32,836 bases of DNA from Gonapodya prolifera JEL478 (GCA_001574975.1 KQ965816.1:192974-225809); one strand, 5' to 3'; shown: positions 1 through 9,532, counted from the first letter of the stretch. A program made the numbers and translations. Notes: generated from the sequence alone by a model not told the origin.

Positions 1-158
1 GAAACACCCATGACTCTTCCCGCTTGGAAGTGACGAATCGCTTCGCGGCGATCCATCCATCGCCTCCTGGTGTACTTGGTCCACCTGTGCTCATATCGTT
101 TTTTTTTTGAGAGGGGTTCCGAGGGAGTTGACTCGGAGTTGGCTAAATTCAACTCGCT

Positions 159-308
159 ACTCGCTCCCTCGACCCTTTACAAACTCCTAACTCGCTCCCT
201 CGTAATCNAGCCAACTCCCGAACTCGCTCCCTCGCAAAAACCCCAACTCCACTCGCATTTGCGAGTTACGAGGGAGCGAGTTGGCGAGTTTCAACTCGCT
301 CCCTCGTA
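159..308. repeat. ACTCGCTCCCTCG repeat cluster with 17-bp hairpin
   Basis: The 13-mer ACTCGCTCCCTCG occurs at 159-171, 190-202, 222-234 and 294-306, and its reverse complement is at 269-281. The last two form a perfect inverted repeat: TACGAGGGAGCGAGTTG at 267-283 pairs with 292-308 around an 8-nt loop. Diverged half copies (ACTCGGAGTTGGC and ACTCGC) lie between and before them. One ambiguous base (N) is at 208, inside the cluster, which suggests the repeat was hard to assemble. The structure fits a fold-back or dispersed repeat. There is no coding signal here. Confidence 0.75.
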
Positions 309-359
309 TCCCGCCGCGACATCATTGGAATTTCTACAGGCACCCGACTTCTCAGTGAA

Positions 360-776
360 GTGAGTGTTTTGTTTCACACAGAATCCGTATGTATGTATGT
401 ATGCTCACAAGGTTTTTACAGACGTATTTGTGACGGTCTTAACACATTGACCTCGCTCCGCGTTTTGGATACTGTCATTGGGGAAGACGAGCTTACTGTC
501 ATTGCCCAATTCCCACTTCTTCGGGAACTGCGCAAAATCATATACCACCAGGACAAGTTCCACGCAACCGTAGAAGGTGGATCCTGCATTTACAGACACA
601 TCCAAGGCGTTCATGTGCTAGTTCATGATACGCAAGATTTCCTGCCACAGTACTTGGAAGTTATGTGGTCGGACTTGATTTGCGCATTCCCGGACATAAC
701 GGTTTTGGACATCTTCCTGTCTCGAGGATTAGGATTAGGCGGTGGAAAGATACTTTTCATAAAAACAAGGCGTTGA
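360..776 (+). CDS. Possible fragment of an LRR/F-box-type protein
   Basis: An open frame of 138 codons whose central part, from about base 415, reads like leucine-rich repeat protein sequence (DGLNTLTSLRVLD, then IAQFPLLREL). Fungal F-box/LRR proteins have this texture. The first 18 codons (MSVLFHTESVCMYVC) look non-coding, and a GTATGT donor-like site at about 387 followed by a TTTTTACAG acceptor-like site suggests this could be an internal exon. The final residues after about base 720 are also low quality. I cannot find a convincing start, partner exon or named family. It may be a gene fragment or chance. Confidence 0.22.
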   Translation: MSVLFHTESVCMYVCSQGFYRRICDGLNTLTSLRVLDTVIGEDELTVIAQFPLLRELRKIIYHQDKFHATVEGGSCIYRHIQGVHVLVHDTQDFLPQYLEVMWSDLICAFPDITVLDIFLSRGLGLGGGKILFIKTRR

Positions 777-973
777 ATTGGGGAGCTTGAGGCGAAGCTG
801 GTGGAGAAGTCATTCCACAAAATGAGAAGGGGCCGTTGGTGCAGTTTGAGACGTCTCACAGTAACGTTCTCCAGTCAGTTTGCGTGTGACGTGAGTACGA
901 CGTGGCTGAAACCACCACCGGTTGGCGGAATACTTCGTCGGGGAGTATGAAAAAGATAATCATCTACTTTGGG

Positions 974-1351
974 TTAGAAATGAGTGTAAATTCGGAGAAT
1001 TGCATTGTGAGATAATAAAGAACTCGCGCCTTTGCGTGTCACAACGTATGGGGTTCGTAGTGTAGATCTGGGTTGTCTCACTATTTCCTTGCCTGAGGCG
1101 ATGATATACACATCAAAATCAGGATCTACATTGATTGCAACATCGTCGATTCTTTGAGCAAGTTCATGTGGTTTTATTACCAAAGGAGTTTTGTTTGATG
1201 CAAGGACAAGAGCCGAACCGACGGTGTCCGTCTTTGACATTTGCAGCCAAATGGTCACATGATCTTGTTGAGACTCTGCAATGAAAACAGCGTCCACAGG
1301 AGCCTTCATTCGTCGCGATCCAACTTCTTTCCAAAAGCGCTCTGGTGACAA
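974..1351 (-). CDS. Open frame downstream of the GT25 gene, possible second GT25-like tail
   Basis: A 125-codon minus-strand frame that overlaps the 3' end of the GT25 frame in a different phase. It has no ATG at its very start; the first internal Met precedes KAPVDAVFIAES. Near the C terminus it contains TPYVVTRKGASSLL, which resembles the 'YVVSRKGAEKLL' segment of GT25 glycosyltransferases. It could therefore be a decayed second GT25 domain, or the original C-terminal part of the upstream gene pushed out of frame. Without a homology search I cannot tell these apart, and a chance open frame is also possible. Confidence 0.3.
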   Translation of the reverse strand: MSPERFWKEVGSRRMKAPVDAVFIAESQQDHVTIWLQMSKTDTVGSALVLASNKTPLVIKPHELAQRIDDVAINVDPDFDVYIIASGKEIVRQPRSTLRTPYVVTRKGASSLLSHNAILRIYTHF

Positions 1352-2076
1352 ATGCTCATATTATTCAGCTTCTGGTTTTCTACATCAAACTTGTTTGTGT
1401 CTTCAAAAATACCTGTGAGAACACACTGTGGCCATGCATGTAGCACAGTATCCATATGTTGATATAGAAATACGTCTGCCCCATCATAGTTTTTCTCCAT
1501 TGTAATTGTATTATGTGCAATCAGTCCTGATCGTTTCAGTAGTTTACGCATTCCAGAGCGACGCAAAAAATAGCACATTGCACCATGACAACGAACAAAA
1601 TCTGAGTTCTGAACTAATGCCACTGGCGCGCCAATAGCACCCGCGCCAAGATGTGCAAAGTGGTGAGCACACGTCAATGCTGATGGGTGAAGATTGATCG
1701 CATCCCATTTCCTATCGCAAGCAGCCTCTATCACCTTTGAGATGCAGGCACGGAACATTTCCCGATTGCCCAAAACAATACAATCGTCTTCCATGATAAT
1801 AGTTTCTTGCAGACCGTCTTGATATGCCAGCAAAATTGCTTTCATATGTGATAGAACTGTGGCAACATCTATCGGAGAGACCCGTGATTGCTCCGAGGTA
1901 TTTGCCCTGAACGTTGTATTGGCGAATCCTCCGGTCAAGACATTAGGGATAACTGCAGTAACACGTTCGTAGTCTGTTTTCAAGAAACCTGCTCGTTCAA
2001 ATTGAAATGTCATGTATCTATCCCTTTCTTTCGCGTCGTCAACGTTGATGTAGAATATTTTAGGTAATAACCACAC
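1306..2076 (-). CDS. Glycosyltransferase family 25 (LPS-type GT25) protein, start codon not found
   Basis: A frame of about 256 codons with the GT25 signature. It starts PKIFYINVDDAKERDRYM, the typical N-terminal strand 'YxINLDxxxxRxxxM'. IIMEDDCIVL at about residues 92-101 is the acidic metal-site motif. A DGADVFLYQHMDT segment late in the protein matches the family 'DVFLY' region. GT25 enzymes transfer sugars such as galactose to glycans or collagen. The length of 256 matches single-domain members. The oddity is the start: this frame is closed upstream by TAA TAA (directly after an ATG at about 2103) and has no in-frame ATG before PKIFYINV. A TTCTCTCAG acceptor-like site just upstream may mean a missing 5' exon, or the gene may be dead. 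No introns are visible inside, unlike the core genes. Confidence 0.6.
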   Translation of the reverse strand: MWLLPKIFYINVDDAKERDRYMTFQFERAGFLKTDYERVTAVIPNVLTGGFANTTFRANTSEQSRVSPIDVATVLSHMKAILLAYQDGLQETIIMEDDCIVLGNREMFRACISKVIEAACDRKWDAINLHPSALTCAHHFAHLGAGAIGAPVALVQNSDFVRCHGAMCYFLRRSGMRKLLKRSGLIAHNTITMEKNYDGADVFLYQHMDTVLHAWPQCVLTGIFEDTNKFDVENQKLNNMSICHQSAFGKKLDRDE

Positions 2077-2111
2077 TGAGAGAAGATGGATTTTTTATTA
2101 CATGGTGCACT

Positions 2112-4225
2112 TTAGAGTTTATTTTCAAAGAGCCTTATCTTTCGAAATACTTTATGTACATGACCAGCACCAAGCGCTGCGAGAGCGAACAGCGCAAAAA
2201 TCTATTCAATTATTGGGTCAAAAGCTCGGTAAGTTTCGTATCCAAGAATCCACGCAATGATGGAGATCACCATCCCTATCGTTCCAAACGCCAAAGGCGC
2301 ATCAAACTCCTTCCCACTGCTAACGAAACTGTACACAGTATATCCAAGGGATGAAATAAGAAATTTGTTCCATAAAACAATCAATGTTAGATTTGTGAGT
2401 CTACTGTAACGTTTATCCAAGCCAGTATACCAACTAAAGAATAAGGTCTGCACCTTTGCAGGCAACAATCCAATCAAATACAATAACGTGCAGCCATAAA
2501 GAAATAGAAATGCCGGATCACGGTTAGTGATTGTTGGAACCAGTGACAAAATCAATGAAACTCCAATGAAGATGTTGATCAATAGTATGCATCTCCAGAG
2601 ATCAAAGGTCAACAGAATTGCACAAATCGTATAAAAGAGAAAGAACGGGAATACCGTCTGAATAATTGTCTCAAAAACATCCACAAAGAGTGACGGTAAG
2701 CAAACCAAATGCTTTGCAAAACCTCTCCGTAAAACGATTTACTTGAATGAATCTGCTGAGAGATCAAGTCTGTAAAACTGGTTGGCGTATCTGTCAAACA
2801 TGTTGCATAATGCGTGTAAACTGTTTTGAATACTGCATTCAAAACCAGATTTGTAAGATGTCGATGATCTTCTTGGAAGTTGCATTTTTGACCAATCCAT
2901 TCCTCTCTAATCTTATAGATAACGTCGGAGCGATACATTCCAAGCTTCTCGCTCACATGTGTGACGCTCGAAAAGAAACTCTGTGCTGCAATCTCCATGT
3001 TGAAAATAACTTCTGAGCTCAAAGAAGACATAAATGGTATAAGACTGCTGCTATTGTATATGCCAACGGATCCGCTCACAGCACCACAGTTTTTAGTTCC
3101 ATTCATTCTGAACGACAGTTCGTCCATGCATTTTTCATCCAATATGGTGGAAGATTCAGTAACCATTATTTGATCAACCCCACCCCCACCTTCAAACAGA
3201 CCAAATGAAAATCCAGTGTACATAGCATGTCGCTTCCCCCGATGTCTCTGCATGACTAAAACAGGTAGGTTTGCTGGCAATTCAGTAGGGATATTGTGTA
3301 GATCATCTTCACTTTCATTTCTGGCTACCATGCCATTTGGAAAGATCTCCAGAAATGGTCTCGACATGGTTCAATCGTCTTCAGCATCACATCCATCTGA
3401 AACCACTACTATGCGCTGAAGATTGCAATATTTGATATTTGACGCACTTTTCAAACATTGCTTGAAAAGAGCTGGGTTTTCGAGACGACCAACAATAAGT
3501 AATACTGTGGATGGTTTAGTCTGATACACATTGTCCCATTCATGAGCATTGCACCGCTCGTACGATAAACTGTGTCTGTGAATTGCAGAAAATACAACTT
3601 GGAGTGCAACGTAAACAATAATCAAGCCAAGTCTGATAAATCGGAAACTTTCATCAAGTCCCAAAACAATCGCAAGCAAAACACTTCCTATCACAACAAC
3701 ACATATTATGATTGTGTATAGAATCCAAACAAAATTCTCCTGAATACTCAGCGAATCCTTACTGGAAAAGCTACCATCAAAAGAGCTGATACTTGAAATC
3801 GTTGATATAATACTTGGAGCATAGTACCATCCATGCTCATTGTTCACAGGATGGCTAAAGCTTCTTACAGCAGAATCCGATCCAATCATTGGATGGACAA
3901 GCGCAACCGGTACAGTAGGAGTCACTCTTTCTGACATCGACTGTATGTTAGGAGTCGATCTCTCTGTCGTAAACTGTATAGTTATGGTGGAATCTCGTCT
4001 TGGAGTTCTGACAACGATTCTGGAGTTTGTCATACTGTGTTTTGGTGACGGTGGGATGATTGGCGAACTATTGGCAGTACTCGGAGATGGAGATTCGGAT
4101 GATAACCCTTGGTCGCTGCTGCTTCTTGAGCCCCTCATCGGTCCAGTATACCTCTTGTGGTATGAGAAAAAATGTAATTCATCTTGTTTATATGCTCTTA
4201 TTGAGTGCAAACAAACAAACAACAT
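2112..4225 (-). pseudogene. Hyaluronan-synthase-like GT2 glycosyltransferase, disrupted and with altered catalytic motifs
   Basis: Three collinear frames together cover a class I hyaluronan-synthase/chitin-synthase-like membrane GT2 enzyme. A Ser/Pro-rich N-terminal tail (about 4140-3780) is followed by two membrane segments (about 3740-3590), the glycosyltransferase core, and five or more C-terminal membrane helices (2700-2130) with the family 'LLPAK' motif. Family landmarks include MQRHRGKRHAMYTGF, KLGMYRS, DHRHLTN and CLTDTP. The gene is broken three times: an in-frame TGA at 3371-3373, a frameshift near 2677 between SLWMF and VFPFFL, and a TAG at 2202-2204, after which the frame stays open for a final helix and basic tail. 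Known catalytic motifs are also changed: DSD reads ESS (about 3157-3149), GDDR reads QEDHR, and the QxxRW box reads QQIHS (about 2758-2744). It was probably an extracellular-polysaccharide synthase and is now probably inactive. The region is AT-richer than the core genes and shows no introns. Confidence 0.8.
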
Positions 4226-4316
4226 TTATTCGTGACGTCCCAGTAGGGAGCCAGTATATGCAAACAAAGGTACTTATTCAACTACAGTTGGCATCGGAAG
4301 GGTTCTCCATTGAACG

Positions 4317-5045
4317 CTAGACTTTGTGAACTGAGGTCCTGTGAGACGCCATTGCATCGCGGAACCCGTCCGGGATGAGAGGTATGATCCAAACACAACA
4401 ATCACCACAAAATGCTTTGTCACATTCCTTGATATGAGTGTCCCAATCGCTTATGAGAACCTTGTATATGCACCATGGACAATAAGTCTCGGTGTGCTCT
4501 ATAGTGTGGAGTGACGTGCGCAATTGGTCCGAAAGTTTGTCCACGTCTGTTGAAAATACGGTGGTGTCGTTTGAAAGAGTTTCACCACACTTGGGACAAC
4601 AACATCCGGTGCCAGTACTCTCCAGGAGGTGGTATCCGAAACAATGCTGACACATAAGGTGGTTCCGAGAGCACAGCGACACAAAGGGGTATGCAGGACC
4701 GGTACAGGACACGCAGAGGTGTTCTGGGGCGAGAGCCGGGTCAGTAATGTTGTAACCTAAACCGTAAATGGTTGTATGGTCTGTATCGTAGGGGTGGTAT
4801 GTAGATGTCGTCGTTTCTAGAATATAGTTCAGCAACTCACTGGAGACATAGTCCGTCCATCGAATTTTGGCCCAGTCCAGCTGATGACCAAGAAAAATCC
4901 TGAATTTGGAGAATGCCTCCAAGTGGCTGCTGCTTGAGGCTGCCCGCTCAATCGCGTCCTGCGCGAGTTGGAACGCTGAAGGCTCAGGTGGGTCTTTCTC
5001 CCGCAGCCTGGATACTCCAAGCAATCGGTAGAGGGTGAACGCCAT
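4317..5045 (-). CDS. RING-type plus TRAF-type zinc-finger protein
   Basis: A 242-residue protein if read from the ATG at 5045. The same frame runs open to 5213, but the extra residues look non-coding and lie in an AT-rich repeat. A helical N-terminal half is followed by a RING-like cluster: CVSC, a second set C-x3-H-x2-C-x2-C in CSRNHLMCQHC, then CPKC. This is a C3HC4-type arrangement. A TRAF-type finger follows (YCPWCIYKVL, then H and C in HIKECDKAFC), and the C-terminal Cys/His residues may bind another zinc. Such proteins are usually ubiquitin ligases or signalling adaptors, but no partner is visible. No disruption is seen, in contrast to both neighbours. Confidence 0.6.
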   Translation of the reverse strand: MAFTLYRLLGVSRLREKDPPEPSAFQLAQDAIERAASSSSHLEAFSKFRIFLGHQLDWAKIRWTDYVSSELLNYILETTTSTYHPYDTDHTTIYGLGYNITDPALAPEHLCVSCTGPAYPFVSLCSRNHLMCQHCFGYHLLESTGTGCCCPKCGETLSNDTTVFSTDVDKLSDQLRTSLHTIEHTETYCPWCIYKVLISDWDTHIKECDKAFCGDCCVWIIPLIPDGFRDAMASHRTSVHKV

Positions 5046-5095
5046 TGGCGATTGGGAGAAACCCCGGAAAGATATATGCTCACCTCCCTGAAAAT

Positions 5096-5376
5096 TTAGG
5101 GCCCTTTTGGTAGTGCACTTTTTTGCTCTTAATTCTCGAATAAAGAGTTTATTGAGGCACGCAATCCCTAATAAAGAGAAATTATGATAATGTGCTCTTG
5201 GTTCAAATCGCATTTAATTTTTTGCAATTTAACTCCTCAATATTTCTCTTAATTCGAATAAAGAGAAAGAGGACCTTTTGGTTCGCTTTATCACTTCTTT
5301 ATTGACCCCTTTTAAACTCCCAATAATGCATTATTGAATAAGGAGGTCCGGACCTCTTTTTCACCTCTTTAATCCC
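5096..5376. repeat. AT-rich element with AATAAAGAG repeats and a 14-bp palindrome
   Basis: This stretch is much more AT-rich than its surroundings. It repeats the word AATAAAGAG (about 5140, 5170 and 5255) and holds two related boundary-like words, GGGCCCTTTTGGTAGTGC near 5099 and GGACCTTTTGGTTCGC near 5272. Near its right end is the perfect palindrome GAGGTCCGGACCTC at 5343-5356. The pattern fits a small non-autonomous transposable element (MITE-like) or a nested pair. I could not define clean terminal inverted repeats or a target-site duplication, so this is tentative. It separates the zinc-finger gene from the kinase relic. Confidence 0.35.
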
Positions 5377-6732
5377 CCATATACATCAAGTTCCGCCTCC
5401 GCCAACCCTTCCTCACTGATAGGTTCAGCCCTCCCAAGATCAATCACCTTGACCGTTCCGTGCCCGTCGAAAAAAAGAATTTTCCGGTCGAACATCGCCG
5501 TGTGTCCATCCCGCTTGGTGCAAATGCCCGAGCGCTGGGGGAGCACCTGCTCGGGCATCTGAATGCGTCAACACCCAGTTCCGAGCAGCATCGGCGAGCG
5601 AAGTACCTGCTGGCTCAAGGACGAGAGTGAAGAGAAGTCCCCAGAGCGACCCGGAATCTAGGAGGACCTGTATCGGAAACTTCAGGAGATATTATGTATA
5701 TTAGGAGCAGTCAAAACACACAAACCGGAATAGTACTTCCTGAAGGTGTTTCAGTTTGATGTACGCGTCCCTCTCGTTCTCGAACTCGCCAATCAGTGCC
5801 GGACGCTTGGCTTTGTCGAAAAGCTTGAAGACCGCCGGGCGCCCACGGTACGTCCCGCTCGCAACCGCACCCATGAGCCCCGAGGCAATCACTGCTTCGA
5901 TATGAGCGGACCTAGGGTCGAGTTCCGTGGTCCGGTTTGAGACCAACATGGGAGGGAGGAGATGTATCGGTGGGAGGGGATGGATAGTCACAGATTTCGT
6001 CCGACAGCCGCAGCACAGTAACTAGCGCGAGCAGCAAGGAGGCAGGACTGCTAGTTCGAGGAAAAGGCCCTGCTGACTCGACACGCCCCACTCCTGGGAC
6101 CCGGCGGAAGAACCACCATGCCGAGTGAGAAGACAGGGCAAAGTACCGAAGCCTGTTGAAGCAGGCGTAGCCATACGCTTGCGGCACTGCCTGGCGGACC
6201 GTGGAGGTCCCGTCACGCCCCTCGGCATTCCAAGCATTCAGAGTGTGGCGAGGTACTTGGGAGTGGCGGGCGGAGGGTCTGGGAGCGGGATGGTTGCAAG
6301 AAGCGAGCGAGTCGTTTCCATCGCCCGATCGAGGTCTGTCCATTCTGAAAGTCGCTCAAATATGTGCGTGAATGCTTTTGGGCTGCGGTAACAGGGATGG
6401 AGACGCCCGTGGGGTCAGGGGTGACGGGAACGAGCTGAAAGACAAAGTCGAGGAACTTGCGCATCAGCCAGACAGCAAGAGTTGAGAGCCTTGTTAGTGC
6501 GGGGGAAGAGTGCATCAGGTGCGCCTTGTACGCCAGAGAGGAGGACGTTTGGCGGGAGAGAACGAAAGGTGACGCGGAATTTACATAGATCTTCCGGTAC
6601 GACCAAACCCCTGTGTTTTTCGCAAGATTTGGAACGACAGAGGACACATGGGTGGATAGCGCAGGATAACTCTAGCATTTGCTTCTCGTCCAGCGCAAGT
6701 GGCATTTCGTAATGCGGTCTGACCAACCACAT
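5361..6732 (-). pseudogene. Fungal-type protein kinase relic with associated N-terminal domain
   Basis: Several short minus-strand frames, read in order, resemble fungal kinase-like proteins of the FunK1/Crinkler-associated type. About 6480-6250 carries FERLSEWTDLDRAM-type text. About 6180-6010 carries YGYACFNRLRYFALSSHS and AWWFFRR, resembling the domain before such kinases. At 5900-5745 there is an N-lobe with VASGTYRGRPAVFKLF, containing the nucleotide-binding lysine. An intron-like gap (GT near 5731, AG near 5676) leads to a C-lobe with the catalytic loop HGDVRPEN at about 5479-5502 and then a VKVIDLG segment in place of DFG. The frame changes at least twice: near 6000, and within a T-run just after HGDVRPEN where about two bases are missing. 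A kinase is clear from the loop and N-lobe; the exact subfamily is inferred. It is almost certainly non-functional. Confidence 0.55.
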
Positions 6733-6734
6733 CT

Positions 6735-7490
6735 ACCACCTGGGCCACAGTCAATTACAGTCGACGATTGCACAACACAAAAAAGTTCCCGAAAGGATGT
6801 CAACGCAGCAGGTCTCGCGGCCAAGAGGTATTGAGGTTTCCCAGAAGTGTGGGAAATCTTTCGCCGCTGAAAACCAAAAAGGCTTCCGACAGCGTTCTTT
6901 CACATTATGTAAATGCTTTTTGCCCGTGCTCTTCGGCTTTTTTTTTTACCTTTTGAATCTTTTTGTTTCCTTTTCTCTTGATGTGGTCGTCCCGTTTGCT
7001 GAAAACCTACAACATTTACAGTAATTCTAGAATCAGAAGCTCCCATTCACACGCCTGATACCAATGCCTCTGATTTCTTGTTTGTTCTCTGTTATTCGCG
7101 AGAGAGTAACCGATGACATTTACGTACCTTGAAAGGCCCTCTCACTGCCCTCTCAACTCCGAGAAGTCATTATACCCGGCTCTAAGGTAAAGTTCCGTGC
7201 CTGCGAGAATAAAAAGAGGACCCTACTCTCAGCTGGAAGGACCGCGTCGAAGAATCATACAGGACATATCGATGACATGCGTCTTCTGGCTTTTCTCCTC
7301 TTGGCAATCTTGTCCTATATACTACGGTTTTCTGAGGTGTAAACAACTTCGCTGTACAAGGGTCATGGTCCCGGTTAACGGAGATAACTCGTCGCCACTC
7401 GCCAGCTTACTTCATATCGCGTACTCGAAATGATCTTACAATACAGAAAAACAACCCTCACAGTTGTACGCAAACATTAAAATGAAAAAC
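6735..7490. other. Intergenic stretch, no gene seen
   Basis: About 750 bp without a supportable coding region on either strand. It has a small inverted repeat, TTTCCCA / TGGGAAA, at 6837-6843 and 6850-6856, and a T-run near 6940. Short open frames here lack any family resemblance. Confidence 0.6.
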
Positions 7491-7494
7491 GCAT

Positions 7495-9142
7495 TCACAA
7501 CCCGCACCCAAAACATGCCGAAACATCCTCTCCGTCAGTTTGGTTGTACTGGCTCTGGTAGTCAGTTCGCTGGTTCAAAACCTCCCTCTTGCCCACTTGC
7601 ATCGTCGCAACAGGAATATACGGCGGAGGTATATCCAGTAGGGGACGCGTATCCGTGCGTCTGGACCGCTCCTTCCTCTCCCGCTCCACGTCGTGCCAAA
7701 GGTCCTCCAGCGCAGAGTCCAACTCGACGGGGTACTGAGCTGTGATGCCGTGGCCTCCACCCTCGAGAGAGATGAGTTGAGCAGGAATGGTAGTGGCCAG
7801 GTAGGAAGAGTTCGAAGGAGGTATGACAGAGTCTGATGTTCCCACGATCTGCGAAGGTGGGTATGAAAAATGTTGCGTCCTATTTCGAACTCAACGCTTC
7901 AATGCCTGGAACGCACCACGACAGTCTGAACTCCAGCATCTCCAATTCCACGCAGCTCTTCGTCACTGACATAATGCCCTCTCGCTGCGCTCCACTGCCG
8001 CCTCCACCCGTCCACGGACTGCCCCGGGTAAGTTTCTAACCGCTCCTGCCACCAACATCGTTGCACGTCGCGATTCGTGGCGGAGTCGGACGAAGAAGAC
8101 GGGTCAGCGTGTGCGATGGTGAAAGGGTACGTTGGGCTGGGAGGTGAGCGGAGCCAGGTCTGACGTGGTAATTGAGATGATCCTTGGATTGCGCATGGCA
8201 AATTTTCGAGGCTGCGACGCTGCAACAGACTCACCTGCGGGAAAAGGAGATTGGTTGTAAAGCGGAAGCGGATCTCGTCATGCTGAGCTTCGAATATCGG
8301 AAGCGGGACCTGGTTCATAAATCGTCAATTGGCATGCCGCGAGAAGAGAGAAGAGGCGATTACACCAACGCACCTTCTGACCATCAATACTCTTCCTTGG
8401 TCCTGCAGTCGTCGCGATAAGTGCCAGAGAGAGCACACGAGAGGGCGAGGCCAGCACGACTTTTTAAGCAATCATTCCGCCTTCAAGAGCAAGGCCAGAG
8501 TCAGAGAGCCTCCACAGAAGCATCCATAAAAAAACTAACCAAGGGATACGCCTATGACGTGGGCCCGGTCCCAGCGAAGGGTGTCCAGTATTTCAAGTGC
8601 GTCCTGTGCCATCATGTCCGTTCTGAGCAATCGTTCGAGGGTGATGTGTGCACATCACCCTAAGAGAAGCGCATAAAAAAGACGCACGTGTACGACCCAG
8701 GATCAGATTCTGAGACGCCCGTCTGCCCAACGCCTGGTGTTGGAACATTTTCAACGTTAGAACGTTTCGAACTCTGCACCGCACGCTGTACCGAACACAC
8801 CTCGATTGTCGAAAACACAGACACTGTACTGCCCTCCGGCCTTCCCCAGCACCTGTGATTGGAAGTCCCAGTTCACCCAAGCACCACCAAGCCCCATGAT
8901 GAACAGGGACCGGACTGGCTCGGTCGAGTATATCGTCAGGGTCGCGAGGCAGATTGTTAAGGGAAAATTAGCTTCTTTAAACGGAGATTCGTTGTGCAGC
9001 TCACTTGGACCGTCCCCAAAGACCTGCCGATCGAGGTGAGTTGATGGCTTTGACAGAACACTTCTCCGGCAAGGAGAGGGCCCACCTCGTAATACAGTTG
9101 AGTTGGGATGTTCCGACTTTCTCCGACTGGAGCGAAGGGCAT
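7495..9142 (-). pseudogene. Alpha/beta-hydrolase fold protein, nine exons with one in-frame stop
   Basis: Nine exons join in consistent phase: 9142-9086, 9023-9005, 8914-8801, 8733-8688, 8622-8540, 8480-8374, 8309-8235, 8159-7917 and 7848-7495 (366 codons). The product is a typical alpha/beta hydrolase. It has VFGDGP and LFIMGLGGAWVNW (oxyanion region), VFDNRGVG, the nucleophile elbow GVSLGGMI (serine in exon 5), the acid in GTSDSVIPPSNS, and the histidine in EGGGHG. The substrate cannot be inferred. The defect is a single TAA at 8466-8464 in exon 6, directly after GGMIA, where relatives usually have Gln (CAA to TAA would suffice). Everything else, including all splice sites and the catalytic triad, is preserved, so the loss is recent or the base is an error. 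An alternative acceptor just after the stop would skip it but would remove the elbow glycine. Confidence 0.75.
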
Positions 9143-9280
9143 CGTGTGGGTGGAAGGTGGAAAGGCTAGAAGTTATGACCACAGCATGGAGGCATTTAAG
9201 AACTGAACGAGTGTGGAGGGGGCCGGGCGAGGGTGGTTGAGAGGGTGCAAGGGCGCGTGGAGGGCGAGCGAGATATAGGC

Positions 9281-9380
9281 GGAGCAAGGGCAGAGCAGAG
9301 CAAGAGAGCCGAGAGGTCAAACCAAATGACCTGGGAAGCGAGCGAGGCGAGCGGAGCAAGAGCAGAGCAGAGCGAGAGAA
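9281..9380. repeat. Purine-rich 28-bp direct repeat
   Basis: Two near-identical purine-rich copies of about 28 bp (GGAGCAAGGGCAGAGCAGAG... at 9281-9308 and its variant at 9353-9380) are offset by 72 bp. They lie just upstream of the alpha/beta-hydrolase start at 9142. They may be simple slippage sequence in its promoter; no regulatory role is shown. Confidence 0.5.
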
Positions 9381-9532
9381 GAGTGTACGAAGACTAGCTT
9401 GTTGATGAAGAACTGCAGCGTTTATAAATCGGCTAAATCTAGTTTAACGCTAGGCCACAAATTGATTCGGAGTGCGGCCTGTTCGTCGATGATTGATCAA
9501 GATGTTGGCAAAAAGCCACATAATCACATTAC

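Noticed and set aside
974-4225. An endogenous giant-virus insertion, since chloroviruses carry hyaluronan synthase and other glycosyltransferases.
   Set aside because: No capsid, polymerase, packaging ATPase or other viral hallmark is present, and fungi have their own HAS-like enzymes.
8757-9359. A 200-codon minus-strand frame starting at 9359.
   Set aside because: Only its 3' third is coding (hydrolase exon 3); the rest spans introns and purine-rich promoter sequence.
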